Below are positions 13,806-25,402 of a stretch of 64,000 bases of DNA, one piece after another. The notes beneath the pieces are model-generated. The model had not been told where the DNA came from and searched no databases. It saw nothing but the letters and a program-made list of their open reading frames with translations. Position numbers and translations under genes: made by a program. Numbering within the stretch: the first letter of the stretch is position 1; the number at the start of each line of letters is the position of its first letter. Source of the stretch: Apus apus (lineage: Eukaryota; Chordata; Aves; Apodiformes; Apodidae). The DNA lies in NCBI RefSeq assembly GCF_020740795.1, contig NC_067282.1:35805790-35869789 (forward strand), written 5' to 3'.

Positions 13806-15088
13806 GTCCAGTATAATTTAGGTCACCTAAAAAGCTTTCAGAAAAAAGATTTTTTTTTTAAATACAGCTTTAGCAAAGTTGGTTTTTTTTTGTTTGTTTG
13901 TTTGTTTTTTCAAATGTCTCTAACTTTGTTCTGAAGACATGAAATATATACCTATTTAAAAAAAAATTCAAGTTAAAACTTTATGCCAAATGCCCTCTTC
14001 CTACATGTCCTGAAACTCAGCATACTTTGTAGAAAAAAGGGAGTTATGCAAATAGAAAGGACATATAATTCCAAGTAATGATTTAAAACTTTATGCTTTA
14101 ACTTGATCTGTGTGAAACACTACTTGGTGTTTCACTGCAAGAGCAAGGGTTTTGCAGATAGCCCTACCTTCAGGATTGGGGTCTTATTTATTTATTGCTG
14201 AAAGGTGCAGAGGGGAGCAGAAGGCTTTAAGTGCCTTACTTGTGTTATTGAAGATTCTCACTGATGCAGAACTTGAAAGAACAGCAAATAAAATCAAGAC
14301 ACATTTATAGACAGTATGTGTGCTACTGACTGGAATTACGAAGGACTGCATACATTGGTTTATAGCCTCACATCCAAAGGGACAGAGATACCTTTAGTCA
14401 AGTGTATTTTGTGCTGATTAAAGGAGTTTAATAGATTTAAGTTATACTACTAAATCTGTATTTTTTCAGGTAAAAGTAGTACAAAGGGCAACACCTTCTC
14501 TTTACATTAGACAGGTCTCATTTGTTAAACTGGAATGAACACCTTCTGTGTGTAAGCAAATGAACAAAGTAATTTAGTATAACTATCAATAAAGTACAAA
14601 TTTTGATTTCTTCTTACCATTGCAACTTAAAATGAAGAAATCTGGTTTATTTTCAGGGGGCTTTTTAATTTATCTTAAAGAAAACGCCGATCTGAGACAA
14701 ACACTTATTTTCCTGAAAAAACAGGGTGAACTTGGAGATGTCTGAGCACAGGAATTCCATTGTTGCAACTTTGACCAGTGTGACAAACACTAGACAAACC
14801 TAAAAAAATACATTTAAATGTTTTATACATATTTTGCATATTTCTTCATTTCAGAAGCTGTCGTGAGAGAATTAGTTGCTCTGTACTGTACAGGGGTGGT
14901 GGTACATTATAATATCTGGTGTATATGATTCTTATGTTTTTCCCCAGTGGATGTTTCCACTAGCTGTACCACACCAGAGTGCACACATATAATATAGTGA
15001 GAATAAAAAACACCCTAAGATATAAAGGGTTAATAATCAGAAGTAGGTTGTTTTGAGGTTTTTTGTTTGGTTGGGTTTGTTTGTTGTT

Positions 15089-15116
15089 TTTTGTTTGTTT
15101 GTTTGTTTGTTTTTTA
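15089..15116 (+). repeat. GTTT microsatellite
   Basis: GTTT units flanked by T runs; further GTTT-rich sequence precedes it from about 15062. Confidence 0.8.
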
Positions 15117-16405
15117 TCAGCTCTTACTGAATCTCATTAATATCAAGGGCTTTCTGTATCTTTCTTTGTTAAGCCAGTCCATGATTTCTCTTGTGGCTTT
15201 AGGCATCTCTGACTATTATTTTTCTGTATCCCACTTTGTGCTGCGCCATCTCCCAACAGAACTAAAGCTGCAGTTTTACCTCCATTACAAATAATGGTAA
15301 GCCAGTCTCTGCCCTTCTATCTGTTGTTTCCAAAGGCAACATTTGATTGAATGGAACAGTTTCTCAAATTATACAACCTTGCTCCTATTGCCACCTGTCT
15401 TTTAATATGGTTGTTACTATGGCTTTGGCTATATTGTTTTTTGCTTTCCTAAAGAGTACAGAATCTTGAATGAAAAATTTGCGAGTTTTTCTTACATATG
15501 CTAGGGACATACTCTGATACTATTCTATTTCTATAATCCTCTACTATCTTTATTTCATTACCTGCTTGCACTTTTTGTACCTTTGCTTTCTTTTATTGTA
15601 AATTAATTGTATGTATTTTCCGTTGTCCCTCTGAACTTGAAATTTTAGGTTGCTTATGCATCTTCTTTATTTATCTCTCAGTATGTTTTTCAATTCTGTG
15701 TTTATTTACTACACTCTTTCTCTTCTCCTACTGTACATATTGTTGGATAATACTCATCCAGTAATTGCTTTCTGAACAGTTCCCATTTCCTCTGTGTCCT
15801 TCCCTCCACGCAGTCCTCCCATTAGACGCTTAACCCACAGGATCCTCTCCAGCACTTCCCCATTCTTCTGCATTGAAAGTCCTTAGGGGTTTTTTATTCC
15901 TTTTGCAGGTTCAGTGTGCAGTAATGAATCCAGCTGGATTATGGTCATTAGTAAGTCCTCCAGCTCTATTTCCAAACAGCTGCACAGTTGAAAGTCAGAA
16001 CTTCTGTCTTTCTTGCCACCTTTTAATACATTGAGGATATAGTACATGACTGTTGCTTGATTTATTTCTCTCATTGTGTCCCTGTCCCTGTGTGTCTGGA
16101 TAGCTGAAATATCCTCTTATTAGTTTTGACATTTTGCCATATCTCATAATCTTCTTGTTCTTCCTGATCCGATTTTTTCTGGTTCATATCCAGTCCGTTC
16201 TACCACCTCACTCCCTCTATTGTCTCAAATTTTGAGCTGTGATGATCCCTTCAAACAACTACAAACACTTTTGCATTCTTCAAAGTTTAGGCCTGTCAGA
16301 AAGAAAGAGTTTTGAACTAAGCCATTACAACGTGAATGGTGTCTGGCTTAGCAGAGTGCATTCCCCCACCCACAGCTCCCTCCCGCAGCGTTCTCAGCGC
16401 TCTGG

Positions 16406-16531
16406 CCCCAAATCAAGCAATTAAGTACATGCTTAAGTTCAGTCATGTGGGGAGCACCGTTAACTCAACAGGACTACTTACATGCTTAAAGTTGGCACAG
16501 GATTAAACGCTTTGCTAAATCAAAATATTGG
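16406..16531. repeat. Possible ancient amniote interspersed repeat
   Basis: The words AGTACATGCTTAAGTTCAGT (16424), GACTACTTACATGCTTAAAG (16472), and a block near 16507 that includes GCTTTGCTAAATCA follow the order of an old palindromic interspersed repeat that I recall from bird, turtle and crocodile DNA. There, ACATGCTTAAG-type words alternate with a CATTGACTTCAATG-type core. This copy is strongly diverged and its ends cannot be set. The assignment is from memory of the pattern. Confidence 0.45.
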
Positions 16532-18164
16532 ACTTGTGATTTTAATGCAGCTTGGTTAATGAAGACTATACATCCCCATGATATGAACGCTGCACAGTAG
16601 CTCATTCTGGTAGACACTGAGGTGTGAAGGCACAGAATTCAATCCCATATCTAGGTCTTAATAGGGTGTGCATCTGTGTGCATTTGCATACACACACACA
16701 ATTGTAGGGAGGAGAGCAGTGTATGTGAGAATACCGAGTAGATTATAAAAGCAAATGTAAAGAATCTAGGCTTTATTCACTGCCTGAAGATGCAATAAGA
16801 AATTCCCATTTACTTTAATAGGCAGCCACAGTTTGAGGACTGTCTGAGACAAATACTGGAACAGCATTTATCAAACAGCTCCATACCATGGACACATCCC
16901 TCACTGCAGTTTAACTTTACAATGTCTTTTACTTTATGTACAAACTTAACAGAGAGGAGGAGGTTGAGCTGGCATCCTTCTCCTGGGTTGTGTCAATACC
17001 TAAAAAAATATTTAAAGAAGCATGTAGAAATCATCTGATTTTCCTACGCTTTATCTTATCTATCTCCTGCTCAGAGTCTTTAAACATTAGAGTGATAATC
17101 CTACAGAACATTTAAATAATTATGTACCAGCCCCTTCCATCATAGATAACTTAGCAAATAGTGAATTTACCTATTGTATATCAGTTGTAGGGTGAACACT
17201 GTCAAAATTAATATCTGTATGAGACAAGGATATTTATTCTAATCTGTGTCTTGTAGTTTTTCAATAATGTTTTAAAGAAAATTAAATCACCTCTGCAAAC
17301 TGAATTCTCCTGGTGAAATTGCATATTGTCATAGCCATGATGTGTCACATTCGTTACAGATTGTTAGATTGATTTTAGCATGGCTTATGCTTTCCAAATT
17401 CAGGTTTTAGAGGTTCAATCCGATAGTATTTCAGCAAAATGCATCTGGAGATACAGTTGGATCTCATTTATAAGCATCTCTCACTTTCTGCCTTATGCCA
17501 TAATAAATGTTCTTGACTGTAAGATTTTAGATGAGATCAATTGTACTTCCTGCTTATCCCCTTCTCTCCTGGCAAGTCTGAAAAAAGACAATTTCTATTT
17601 TACGGCCTTTAAAAAGGGAGGACTCACTTGACTCATTTTTTAAAGTAGATAATTTAATATTTTTGGAATTATGGCTTGAATTCCATCTGTAGGATGTCAT
17701 TTATTATAACAAGCAAAATAAGAGAACTGCTCACATCACAGCTTCTGTCTTTCACTGCCAAGAACTATTTGCCATATCAAATAAATTTGTCTCTGAAGTT
17801 TTCCTTTTTAATATGTTATCGTTTTAAATGGTTCTCTTTGACAGATGATTATAAAACCAAATTCCTAAAATGCATGAAGTGCTCGAGATCCCAAGTATCC
17901 TTTTATGATCTTTGCAAACAATCCTGGCTTGGGGAAAAATTTAAAATCATTGTCTTTAGATGAAATTGCTTACAATATATGCCATTCTTTTTAAAGTGAT
18001 GCAATTTACACCTTGTGACATAGTGAGTCAGAAAACCCAGATGCAGACTTTTAATGCTTGCCCACCTTAAACTTGTATCAGAGGGAAGGAAACATCAAAT
18101 ATTTTGGGAAGTACTGAAAGAAATTTCATGTCCATAGAGGTCAGTAAGAAGCCCACTGTATTGA
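16532..18164. other. Gene-free AT-rich DNA
   Basis: No gene, RNA or repeat family recognised. Open frames at 17380-17631 and 17676-17963 are AT-driven, rich in F, I, K, L and S, and show no domain. Confidence 0.55.
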
Positions 18165-18450
18165 GTCTGCCTGGAATGGAGTTAGTTTTCTTCACAGGAG
18201 GCCCTAGGGCACTATGCTTTGCATCTGTGGCTAAAACAGTGTTGATAACACACCAGCATGCTGGCTATTGCTGAGCAGTGTTCCCACAGCACCAAGGCTT
18301 TCTCTTGCCTCTCAGCTCCTCCCCAGTCCCCCAAAGGTCAGTTGGCTGAAGGTGGACAAGAGACTGGGAGGGGACACAGCTGGGACAGCTGATCCCAACT
18401 GACCAAACTGACCAAAACAGAATGGAAAACAACGAAATACCATATTTTTC
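18165..18450 (+). mobile_element. ERVL-type avian LTR
   Basis: The segment follows an abundant avian ERVL LTR as I remember it: GGAGTTAGTTTTCTTCACAG near 18179, AACAGTGTTGATAACACACC near 18236, GGCTATTGCTGAGCAGTGTT near 18262, GGGAGGGGACACAGCTGGGA near 18366, and ACTGACCAAA near 18398. No second LTR or internal region is next to it, so it is a partial solo LTR. The first bases (TGG near 18173) and the end are degenerate. Such LTRs carry promoter and polyadenylation signals of the retroelement. Confidence 0.85.
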
Positions 18451-21400
18451 TGTGATACTTCTTTAATTCCACAAGAACTCATGGGAGTATTGTAACAAAA
18501 TTAAATAATCTTTGAATGGGAGATGACATAAAAGGCAGCCATTCTCAATGTTTGCTTTGTGATTCAAATACCAATATACTACATATGTTCAACTCCCAGT
18601 ATTGCCACTATGTGATAAGACATATATAAAATGTGGAATACTAATAAAGTGATAAAAGTGAGAGATTTTATAGGTTAGGTCCAAAGATATATCCCCCAAT
18701 GACAGAAAAGTGTCTATGGTTAGCATGTGATGCCATCATTGACAGCTAATACTTGTTAAATTTGAAATCATATCCCAAGAGATACGTAAATTAAACAACA
18801 CATTTTCTAAAAGAAACCTGAGAGAGGAAAAAAAACCTGTTGTATGACCACAGGGTTCATTTTCACAGGCCATCAGCAGAGTTTGAATTGTCTTCAGCCT
18901 TCCTAGCAAATATCCAAATTCCTGTTTGCTATGTTCATTCCAGGAGGACTCTGTCTGAGCAGGTGAAGCTCCATTTGCCAAAAAAGAGAAAGGCATTTTG
19001 TCCAGCTCTGCAAAAATGTTAGCTAAGTGTTAGTGTGTAGTTCCACTTTATGATGAATTCGGGGGTGACAGTCGCCAGCTTTCTACGGACAAGTCTGAGG
19101 TCTAGCTACACAGTAAGATCTTTCCAAGGTATACAGACATATAACACAGCAGTGTAAAGAGGGGACAATCAAGTTCTTCATTTGTAGGTCAAACCACTTT
19201 CCCTGTTCTCATCCATAAACAAGGAATCTTGCAGGTTAAGTACCAGACTGAAAAAACGTGTCACAGTATTTCACCCTAATCTGATAAATCAGTGTAACAG
19301 ACATGTCTCTTGGCTGAAATGTCAACTTTCTGCAAAATGAAATCTGTTTCATGTTTCTGATCATAATACAAAATTAAATTTCATGTCAGTGAGACTGAAA
19401 ATATGGAATTACTCCATTCTAAGAGAACCATAGTCAAAGATTTTAAGGAAGATTAATTAGAAATAAATGTCATAAATGTAATGGTGGAGTTTCAGTAACC
19501 TCCAGCAGGTGATCTAGAGAAGGAAATGCATGGCATGGAGAAAGCTACTGAATTGCCATCCTCTTAAGTAAGAAAAGACAGCAAGGAAATGAGGAAGAAG
19601 GCAGGCAAATATCTTTCTGTTGAAAAACTGCTGCCAGTATTTCCATTAAACTTGCTACCAGCAGTTGCAAATACTGGCAAGTGCTAGAGAGATCATGAGG
19701 AATGCAGAAAAAGCTGTCCTTACATTTAAGTGGAATTATCTGATGTTAAATAGAATTTAGTGCAAGAAGGTGTAGAAGCAATTTCTGCTTAGATTAAAAA
19801 TTACAGAGCAGATAATGAAAATACCCTTTGATAAGATCTTACAACACATTTCCCTCATTTCCCTTCATGCAAGGATATATAACCTGGCATCTGCTAGTAA
19901 AAAGATGAATGAGTGAGTGTAGGGTATTCACAAGGTCATTAGTAATTTTTAAAGAATGATTCAAATATGGCTTCTTCATTAAGAGAAGGTACAAAGACTT
20001 ATGCCACCTCTTCTGCCTGGGGTTTGCTTGCAACCGATATACTTAAGCCTTGATAATTATGGGTGAATATCCAGCTGGTGGGCTACCCTGATAGGGAGAG
20101 AGGGGAGTGGTAGCTGATGCTGTGCAGGTCTTGGCGAGATCCACAGAGCTCATTGGGTCACACCCAGCATTGCATGATCTCAACTGCACTGCTTCCAGGG
20201 TCAGCACTAGTAAGTCAGAAGCAGTTTCTGCTACTTCACCATGGCTGATTGATCAATTAATGACTCCTACAAGCCTGAGCCTGCTCCTTACAGTGAACTG
20301 TGAGTCCTGGGGTGCATGTTTCAGAGGCAATTAACTGTCCCTCAGCAGAATCAGCTGGGCTCATTTGCTCTGGCTTGTTCCTAGCATCCCGCTGAGCACT
20401 GCAGAGCTACCCTCACAGCTTCGCATTATTCCTTCCAGGGCTGTGAATTCTGGGAGGTTTATTAACTTCCTCAGCAGCACTCTGGGAACAGACAGAACGA
20501 GCTCGCATCTGGGGCTTCATGCCAGAAACTTGATCAGAGGGTGCTAGAGAGCGCAGCAAGGAGGCTGAATCTGATCTGTTCTCAGGTCCATCACATGTTG
20601 AATGCTGGATGACTTCTGTGGTGCTTCTTCAGTATCTCTGAAGAACTGTATTCCTTGCTAGTCATGTTTTGGGGGATCAAAGTTAGTTTGGCTTGTCATA
20701 CCCCATAATGGAGAATTTATCTGTAACAGTTTTGGAGCTTACCTCATTGGTAGATGGAAGAGTGAATTTTTCCAAGAGTGGTTCCTGTATGGCTTACTGA
20801 TGCCACAGTGATCCTAGCCCTAAAACCTATCAACTGGGAAATGACTAGATTATGTTAACTGTATGTAGGGCATACAAACCAGTATTAAGGTTGAAATATT
20901 TAATCTGATATTTAAGAAGCCCAGTGCTTTTATCAAAGACTACATACAAGAATCACTTCCAGAATTGATCAAAGGCACACATAAGATGGATTTTTAGCCT
21001 GTTAACTAAAACAGATAAAACAAGTGTCCCTCCCTCCTCTGGGATACTGCCTCTTCTGCAAGAAGAGGTGAGATCTGGCTGACCTGGCTATGCCAGGCAG
21101 ACAAATCTGTTGCTTTCTATCAGATGCATGCAGGTGTTGAAAAATGTAAGCAAGTTATTGTATCAGCTGTTCTATGCAACACCTGCATAAATCAAAGATC
21201 TCAAGACCAAGAAGTGGAAGTGTATGCTTCTATTTTTTTTTTCCTGCTTCTTGTCAAGGAATACTGGTTTCTTGTTCTGCCAGAGCATGAAAGAACAAAG
21301 AATTAATTTATGCACTTGTGAAAAAGCAAGTTCTGACAATAGATTCTGAAACCTTAAAATGAGTTTCCAAATGGGTCTTTTGATGTTAGTAAGTGTTGCC

Positions 21401-21918
21401 AAAGTTACAAAAGTGTTTTTTTTGGAGGAACTATTGTGTGTAGAAACCTGTTGCAGTAAACACTCTTCTGTTTTATTTCTGTTGCTTAGTTTTTATGTTG
21501 TTATGTGCAATAGGGAAGGTAACAAGAATAGCAAAAGAACAGCTACTACAACAACACAACATTTAAGAAAGAGAGAAAACAGCAGTGAAATTGTAGGTAA
21601 GGAAGCTCATTTGGTCTGTGTACTTCCTCGAAAATATCCAGCCTGTGTGTAACTCTGAAAGCAGTCACAACAGTTGAATCACTTTCAGAATAAAATCCCT
21701 ATTACAATGGGAAAAATTCAAACAAAAGAGTTGTTTTAGGCTGAGGTACAACAACAATTTATCTCACAATACAGGACCAGAAAAAAAAAAAAAGCAGTTT
21801 TTTCTTGTCTCAGTCTCAAAACTGGGTTTGATTCCAAGTTGGATTAATTTGATATTCTACATCAAACCACTGTCAACTTGCTAATTTTATTCACAACATT
21901 ATTTTTTATTAGACTATT
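18451..21918. other. Gene-free DNA with a less AT-rich block
   Basis: No gene recognised. The block 20,060-20,560 is noticeably richer in G+C and complex sequence than its surroundings and contains a palindromic homeodomain-like motif (annotated separately). This would suit a regulatory element but is not proof. A short imperfect hairpin (CCAGTATTT ... AAATACTGG) lies near 19,635-19,680. Confidence 0.5.
20246..20263. promoter_or_regulatory. Candidate PBX/HOX-like palindromic site
   Basis: TGATTGATCAATTAATGA contains a perfect 10-bp palindrome (ATTGATCAAT). It thus offers a TGATTGAT PBX/HOX-type word on both strands next to a TTAATGA homeodomain word. It sits in a compositionally distinct 500-bp block. 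Function is inferred only; such motifs also arise by chance in AT-rich DNA. Confidence 0.25.
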
Positions 21919-21961
21919 TGTCATGGTTTAACCCCAGCCAGCAGCTATGCACCACACAGCA
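21919..21961 (+). mobile_element. Truncated LTR 5' end (avian ERV)
   Basis: Begins TGTCATGGTTTAACCCCAGC and continues through CCAGCAGCTATGCACCACAC. This is the start of a common avian LTR family. The copy stops after about 43 bp and ordinary AT-rich DNA follows. Only the extreme 5' end of the LTR remains. Confidence 0.8.
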
Positions 21962-23632
21962 CATTATTGTATTACCTCAGTTTTCGTTTAATAAGTAATG
22001 GTCTTTCAGTCTTAATGTGTTTGTTAGATCTGTCTGAATTTCTTCTAATATGCTAAAAGGAAAACTGTACAGCCAATTTGTTCTTTCAAACGGTAGCTGT
22101 TTCAGCATGTCAAGAGTGAAAGTAATATCAGCAATAGTATTTGTGTACCAGTTATTTCTCATCCTTCTAATGAAAGCGTTCGAAAAGAAAGGAACTGAGA
22201 GAAAGAAAAACACCATCTGTTGAGAAGTGAATAAGTTTCCAGTGAAAATGAAGATATCAGCAGACAGAACAGTTAATGCAGATATCTTTGGGGAAAACTC
22301 CCTCTCATGGAAAACAGAGAGTATAGGGGGCTGATGGGATGATAGCACTTTATTTGCTATGGTGCAGAATGAAGACTGAATTTACCCTGCAACTCTCATG
22401 TCTTATTTTGAAAAGTTACTGCTCTGGTGGCTGCATTCTTTTACTTCTGTGGACCCTGAAATATTGCTGTGAACAGAATTGGCCCCTGATTGCTCACAGC
22501 CCTCAAAGTGACTGCTCCAGTGCCTTTTCTTCTCCTCTTCCTCCTCTCCATGATTCAGGAAGCAAGAGATACTGAATGTTTTTTCTGAACAGCTACTTTC
22601 CAGTTCGTTGTTTTTATGCAAAGAAATATTCTGAATAACCGGGTTTCAGAAAATGCGCAAGAATCTGACGAGTTCCAGTGCTGTTTGCAGTTCAGATATT
22701 TAAGCTGAGGTGCATGGAAAACCTAAAAGTGGAAATGGAGTTTTCCTAAATATTCAGCAGGCATTTGCTATCATTAACTTAGGCATTAAGTATTAATGAC
22801 AGTTACTGTCGGTGGATATCTCTGAGGAATGTGCCTTTATTTATTGTTTGCAGGGGGTTGCAATTCCTTGAGCGATTCCTTGCAGTTAGCACCAGTTGAT
22901 TGGCGGCTCTGTGCATGCTGCTGCTGTCAGGAGTTACATCTCACATTTTGGATTATAAACCAGGTTTTAGAGAATTGCCCCCAGGCTTTTCAGTGACTCG
23001 CCTTATTACTAACACAAATGAATCCACTGTTAGCTGAGCTTTGCTAATTTGGACTGATAATTGGTACAACAGAGCTGCTCAGTACTTACTGGCACTTCCT
23101 GCGGTTCTGCCTTTGGTCATTTAGCAGTCCATGCATAAGTCATGGAAATGGTTGAAACCCATTACTGAGCATAGCTGCCATCAGTTCTCGTGATGAAGCA
23201 TTCACTCCAAAAGTAACTTCAGGTTCTTTCAGCAATGGCTTTTTGCTTTTCTTTTTTGCTTGTTTTGTTTTGTACTTTAGGCATTGCCAATGTAAAAAAA
23301 ATAAAATCCACATCCATCTGGTATTAAAGAGCATCAGACTTATTTCAAAATTGAAGATTTGAGTAGGTTGAAGGATTTGAATAAGCAAGGAGAATAACTG
23401 AATGAAGGGAAAGTCAGAAGAGGGTCGTTCAAGAAATGACCAGAAGGAAAACTCTATATCTTTTCTGAAGACATATTTTTAAAACGTGATTCTCTGTAGA
23501 ACTGAGGGGTTTTATTTGTTTTGTCTCATCTAGGCTAAAGGTAAATAATTTAATGATCCCTGCTGAAGCTTTACCTGTCTTCACTTCCTCTAAATACAGG
23601 CTACGGAAATGATGTATCTGATTGTATGATTG

Positions 23633-23722
23633 TAGTTTCTATATAAAAGTGGTTAGTTAAGTTCCTATTATCAAAGTAGTTTCTTTCTATATAGAAGTGG
23701 CTAGGTCAGTTCCTATTATAAA
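23633..23722 (+). repeat. Imperfect tandem duplication, period about 45 bp
   Basis: Two adjacent units read TAGTTTCTATATAAAAGTGG (then TTAGTTAAGTTCCTATTATC) and TAGTTTCTTTCTATATAGAA (then GTGGCTAGGTCAGTTCCTAT). They differ by a 4-base insertion and a few substitutions, consistent with an older local duplication. Confidence 0.75.
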
Positions 23723-23824
23723 CCAAAGAATTGTAATTAGAGTCAAGTTGTAGCAAAGGAAAAGCAAAAAGTTGAGAGTTCTAAATTAAGCTGCCTTGCT
23801 AGCCCAGATCCAGAATGCAGTCTT

Positions 23825-23849
23825 AAAAAAAAAAAAAAAAAAAAAAAAA
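23825..23849 (+). repeat. Poly-A run of 25
   Basis: Uninterrupted A. No recognisable retrogene or SINE body lies upstream, and no flanking duplication was found. Confidence 0.9.
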
Positions 23850-24399
23850 GTAGCATTTGTCTGGCAGTAATTATATATGAGTAATAGCAGAAATTTATTC
23901 TACGTCTCATTCATTTTGGATTGTCCCTGTTTGTAAGATGAGCAATTCAAAGGACCTTGATCAAGGAATATATTTAAATTGTTTGCTGTTTAATTGAAGA
24001 AAGAACAGAGATCAAACAGTAAGGTAGCTGTACCTAAGAGAAATGAATCAGTTAAGGGAGTGTGATGATTAGTGAGATTTTTATCTGTGGAGAGGAGAAA
24101 AATTTAAACCTGTTCATTCAGATTCCAATCTACTTTGCCTGCGCCACTTAGTGAAACAAAAGCTTAATTTTAAATTTGTATATGGTAGAAAATCTGCATT
24201 AATTCAGGATGGGCCAGGATTTCCAAATGCAAAACTGAGTCCCTCTCTTTGGCAGCAGGTTGTCTCAGTGGAGAGGAGGACTTAAGGTCACTTAAAGAAT
24301 CATTGTCAAATCAAAAAGTGATTTTAATATGAATTTGTAAAAGTGTAGCTTAACAGAGTTTGATGGCAGGGTTCACATATTACTGTGTGGAAGGAACAC

Positions 24400-24700
24400 A
24401 TAAAAGTTGGAATCAGTTTGGAGTGGTTTGCCTGGGGATTGGGAGAAAGTATTTATTTTATATAGAGATAGGGGAAATCAAGTCAGGATTGGGTTGGAGG
24501 GATTTACACAGGGATCAGTGAAAAAGGATGAGTGAGGCCCTCCCATGGAGTCATGAGTTTCAGAATGGACCCCCTCACTTTCTAAACTCCTTCTCAGAGA
24601 GGAGTCTGGGTGCAGCTGAATCTGCTCCTAAACCCAGATTTGGTCAATGGTGTATGTCTGAAGGGATTAGGTGTAGGGATTTCAGTGTAGTGCTTCAACA
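24400..24700 (+). mobile_element. LTR-like repeat, copy A
   Basis: Shares a diagnostic block with the element at 57.6 kb: CTCAGAG(AG)GAGTCT, GGGTG(C/T)(A/G)GCTG, CCCAGA(T/C)TTGGTCAA and TGTCTGAA/TGTCTAAA occur in the same order and orientation (24,594-24,665 here). The upstream part (a GAGATAGGGGAAATCAAGTC block at 24,464 and GAGGCCCTCCCATGGAGTCA at 24,534) looks like the continuation of an avian LTR. The ends are not defined. That it is an LTR is inferred from composition and from copy B. Confidence 0.5.
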
Positions 24701-25265
24701 TGTGATTATGGAACTTGTGTAACTTTGGAGTAGAAGCAATTTGAAATACATTAACACTATTATAAAAAATTACAAGATTAGATTATATGATTTTCTAGCA
24801 AAACTTAATCATTCAATAATCAACCATTTGTTATAATCAAACTCTGCAATTTAAAGATTCAACATGTTTCCTAAATCAAATTGCTTACATGCACACACAT
24901 ACAGAGGTCAGCCTATAATTAAGTTGTTTTCTTTCTGCAAATTATAGTAAATTTTAGTACCCAGTGATTGAAATGGAACTATACTCACTCCCTCTCCTTC
25001 ATCAGCTTCTATCAGCAGACAGTCTGAATCATGTCACAAAATATAGGGCAGCAGTCTGCTTTGATCCCAGTGAGTTCCAAAGGGCCTCACTTTAGGATCA
25101 ATATTTGTAGGGTCACAAGATAATTGACATTGGTTGGTGTTTTTTAATTGTGAACACAATTCTTGCCAGGTGATCTTGGTAACTTTAAGCATAGGCTTGT
25201 GATCTGGGAAGGAATTGTCTCAGGTACATTCCCCAGGAAAGAGGAGTTCCAGGTGTGGTTAATGA

Positions 25266-25402
25266 GTGCCCAATCACCCCATATCACTGTATTTGTACCA
25301 GGACAAGAACATGCCAGATTGTCTCATCTCACTGCTCCTGCAGGTAAGGTTAGAAAGTGCCAGATTGTCCCAGCCCACTGCACTTGTAACTAAAGCAAGA
25401 AC
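25266..25402 (+). repeat. Three-copy 45-bp minisatellite
   Basis: Three successive units start GTGCCCAATCACCCCATATC (25,266), ATGCCAGATTGTCTCATCTC (25,311) and AGTGCCAGATTGTCCCAGCC (25,356), and end in related ACAAGAAC / GGTTAGAA / GCAAGAAC words. Unit length is 45, 45 and about 47 bp. Because 45 is a multiple of three, one frame stays open from 25,266 to 25,538. Its 15-residue repeats begin MPNHPISLYL and MPDCLISLLL. No conserved start context or splice sites support translation. Confidence 0.7.

Larger units (their letters stand above)
7571..16405. other. Long gene-free AT-rich stretch
   Basis: About 8.8 kb with no gene I can support. Simple sequence: an AAAAC repeat near 9690-9711, poly-T at 10866-10879, a GTTT run near 12630, TTTA repeats at 13784-13805, T/GTTT at 13881-13910, and GTTT at 15089-15115. 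An exact 16-bp tandem duplication lies at 11905-11939. The longest open frame is 9844-10212 (122 codons, +); it shows no family likeness, no good start context and no splice logic. Confidence 0.6.
21962..24400. other. Gene-free DNA
   Basis: No gene recognised. Contains a tandem duplication and a 25-A run (both listed). The 22,660-23,140 block is of mixed composition and could hold conserved non-coding DNA, but nothing in the sequence alone proves it. Confidence 0.5.
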
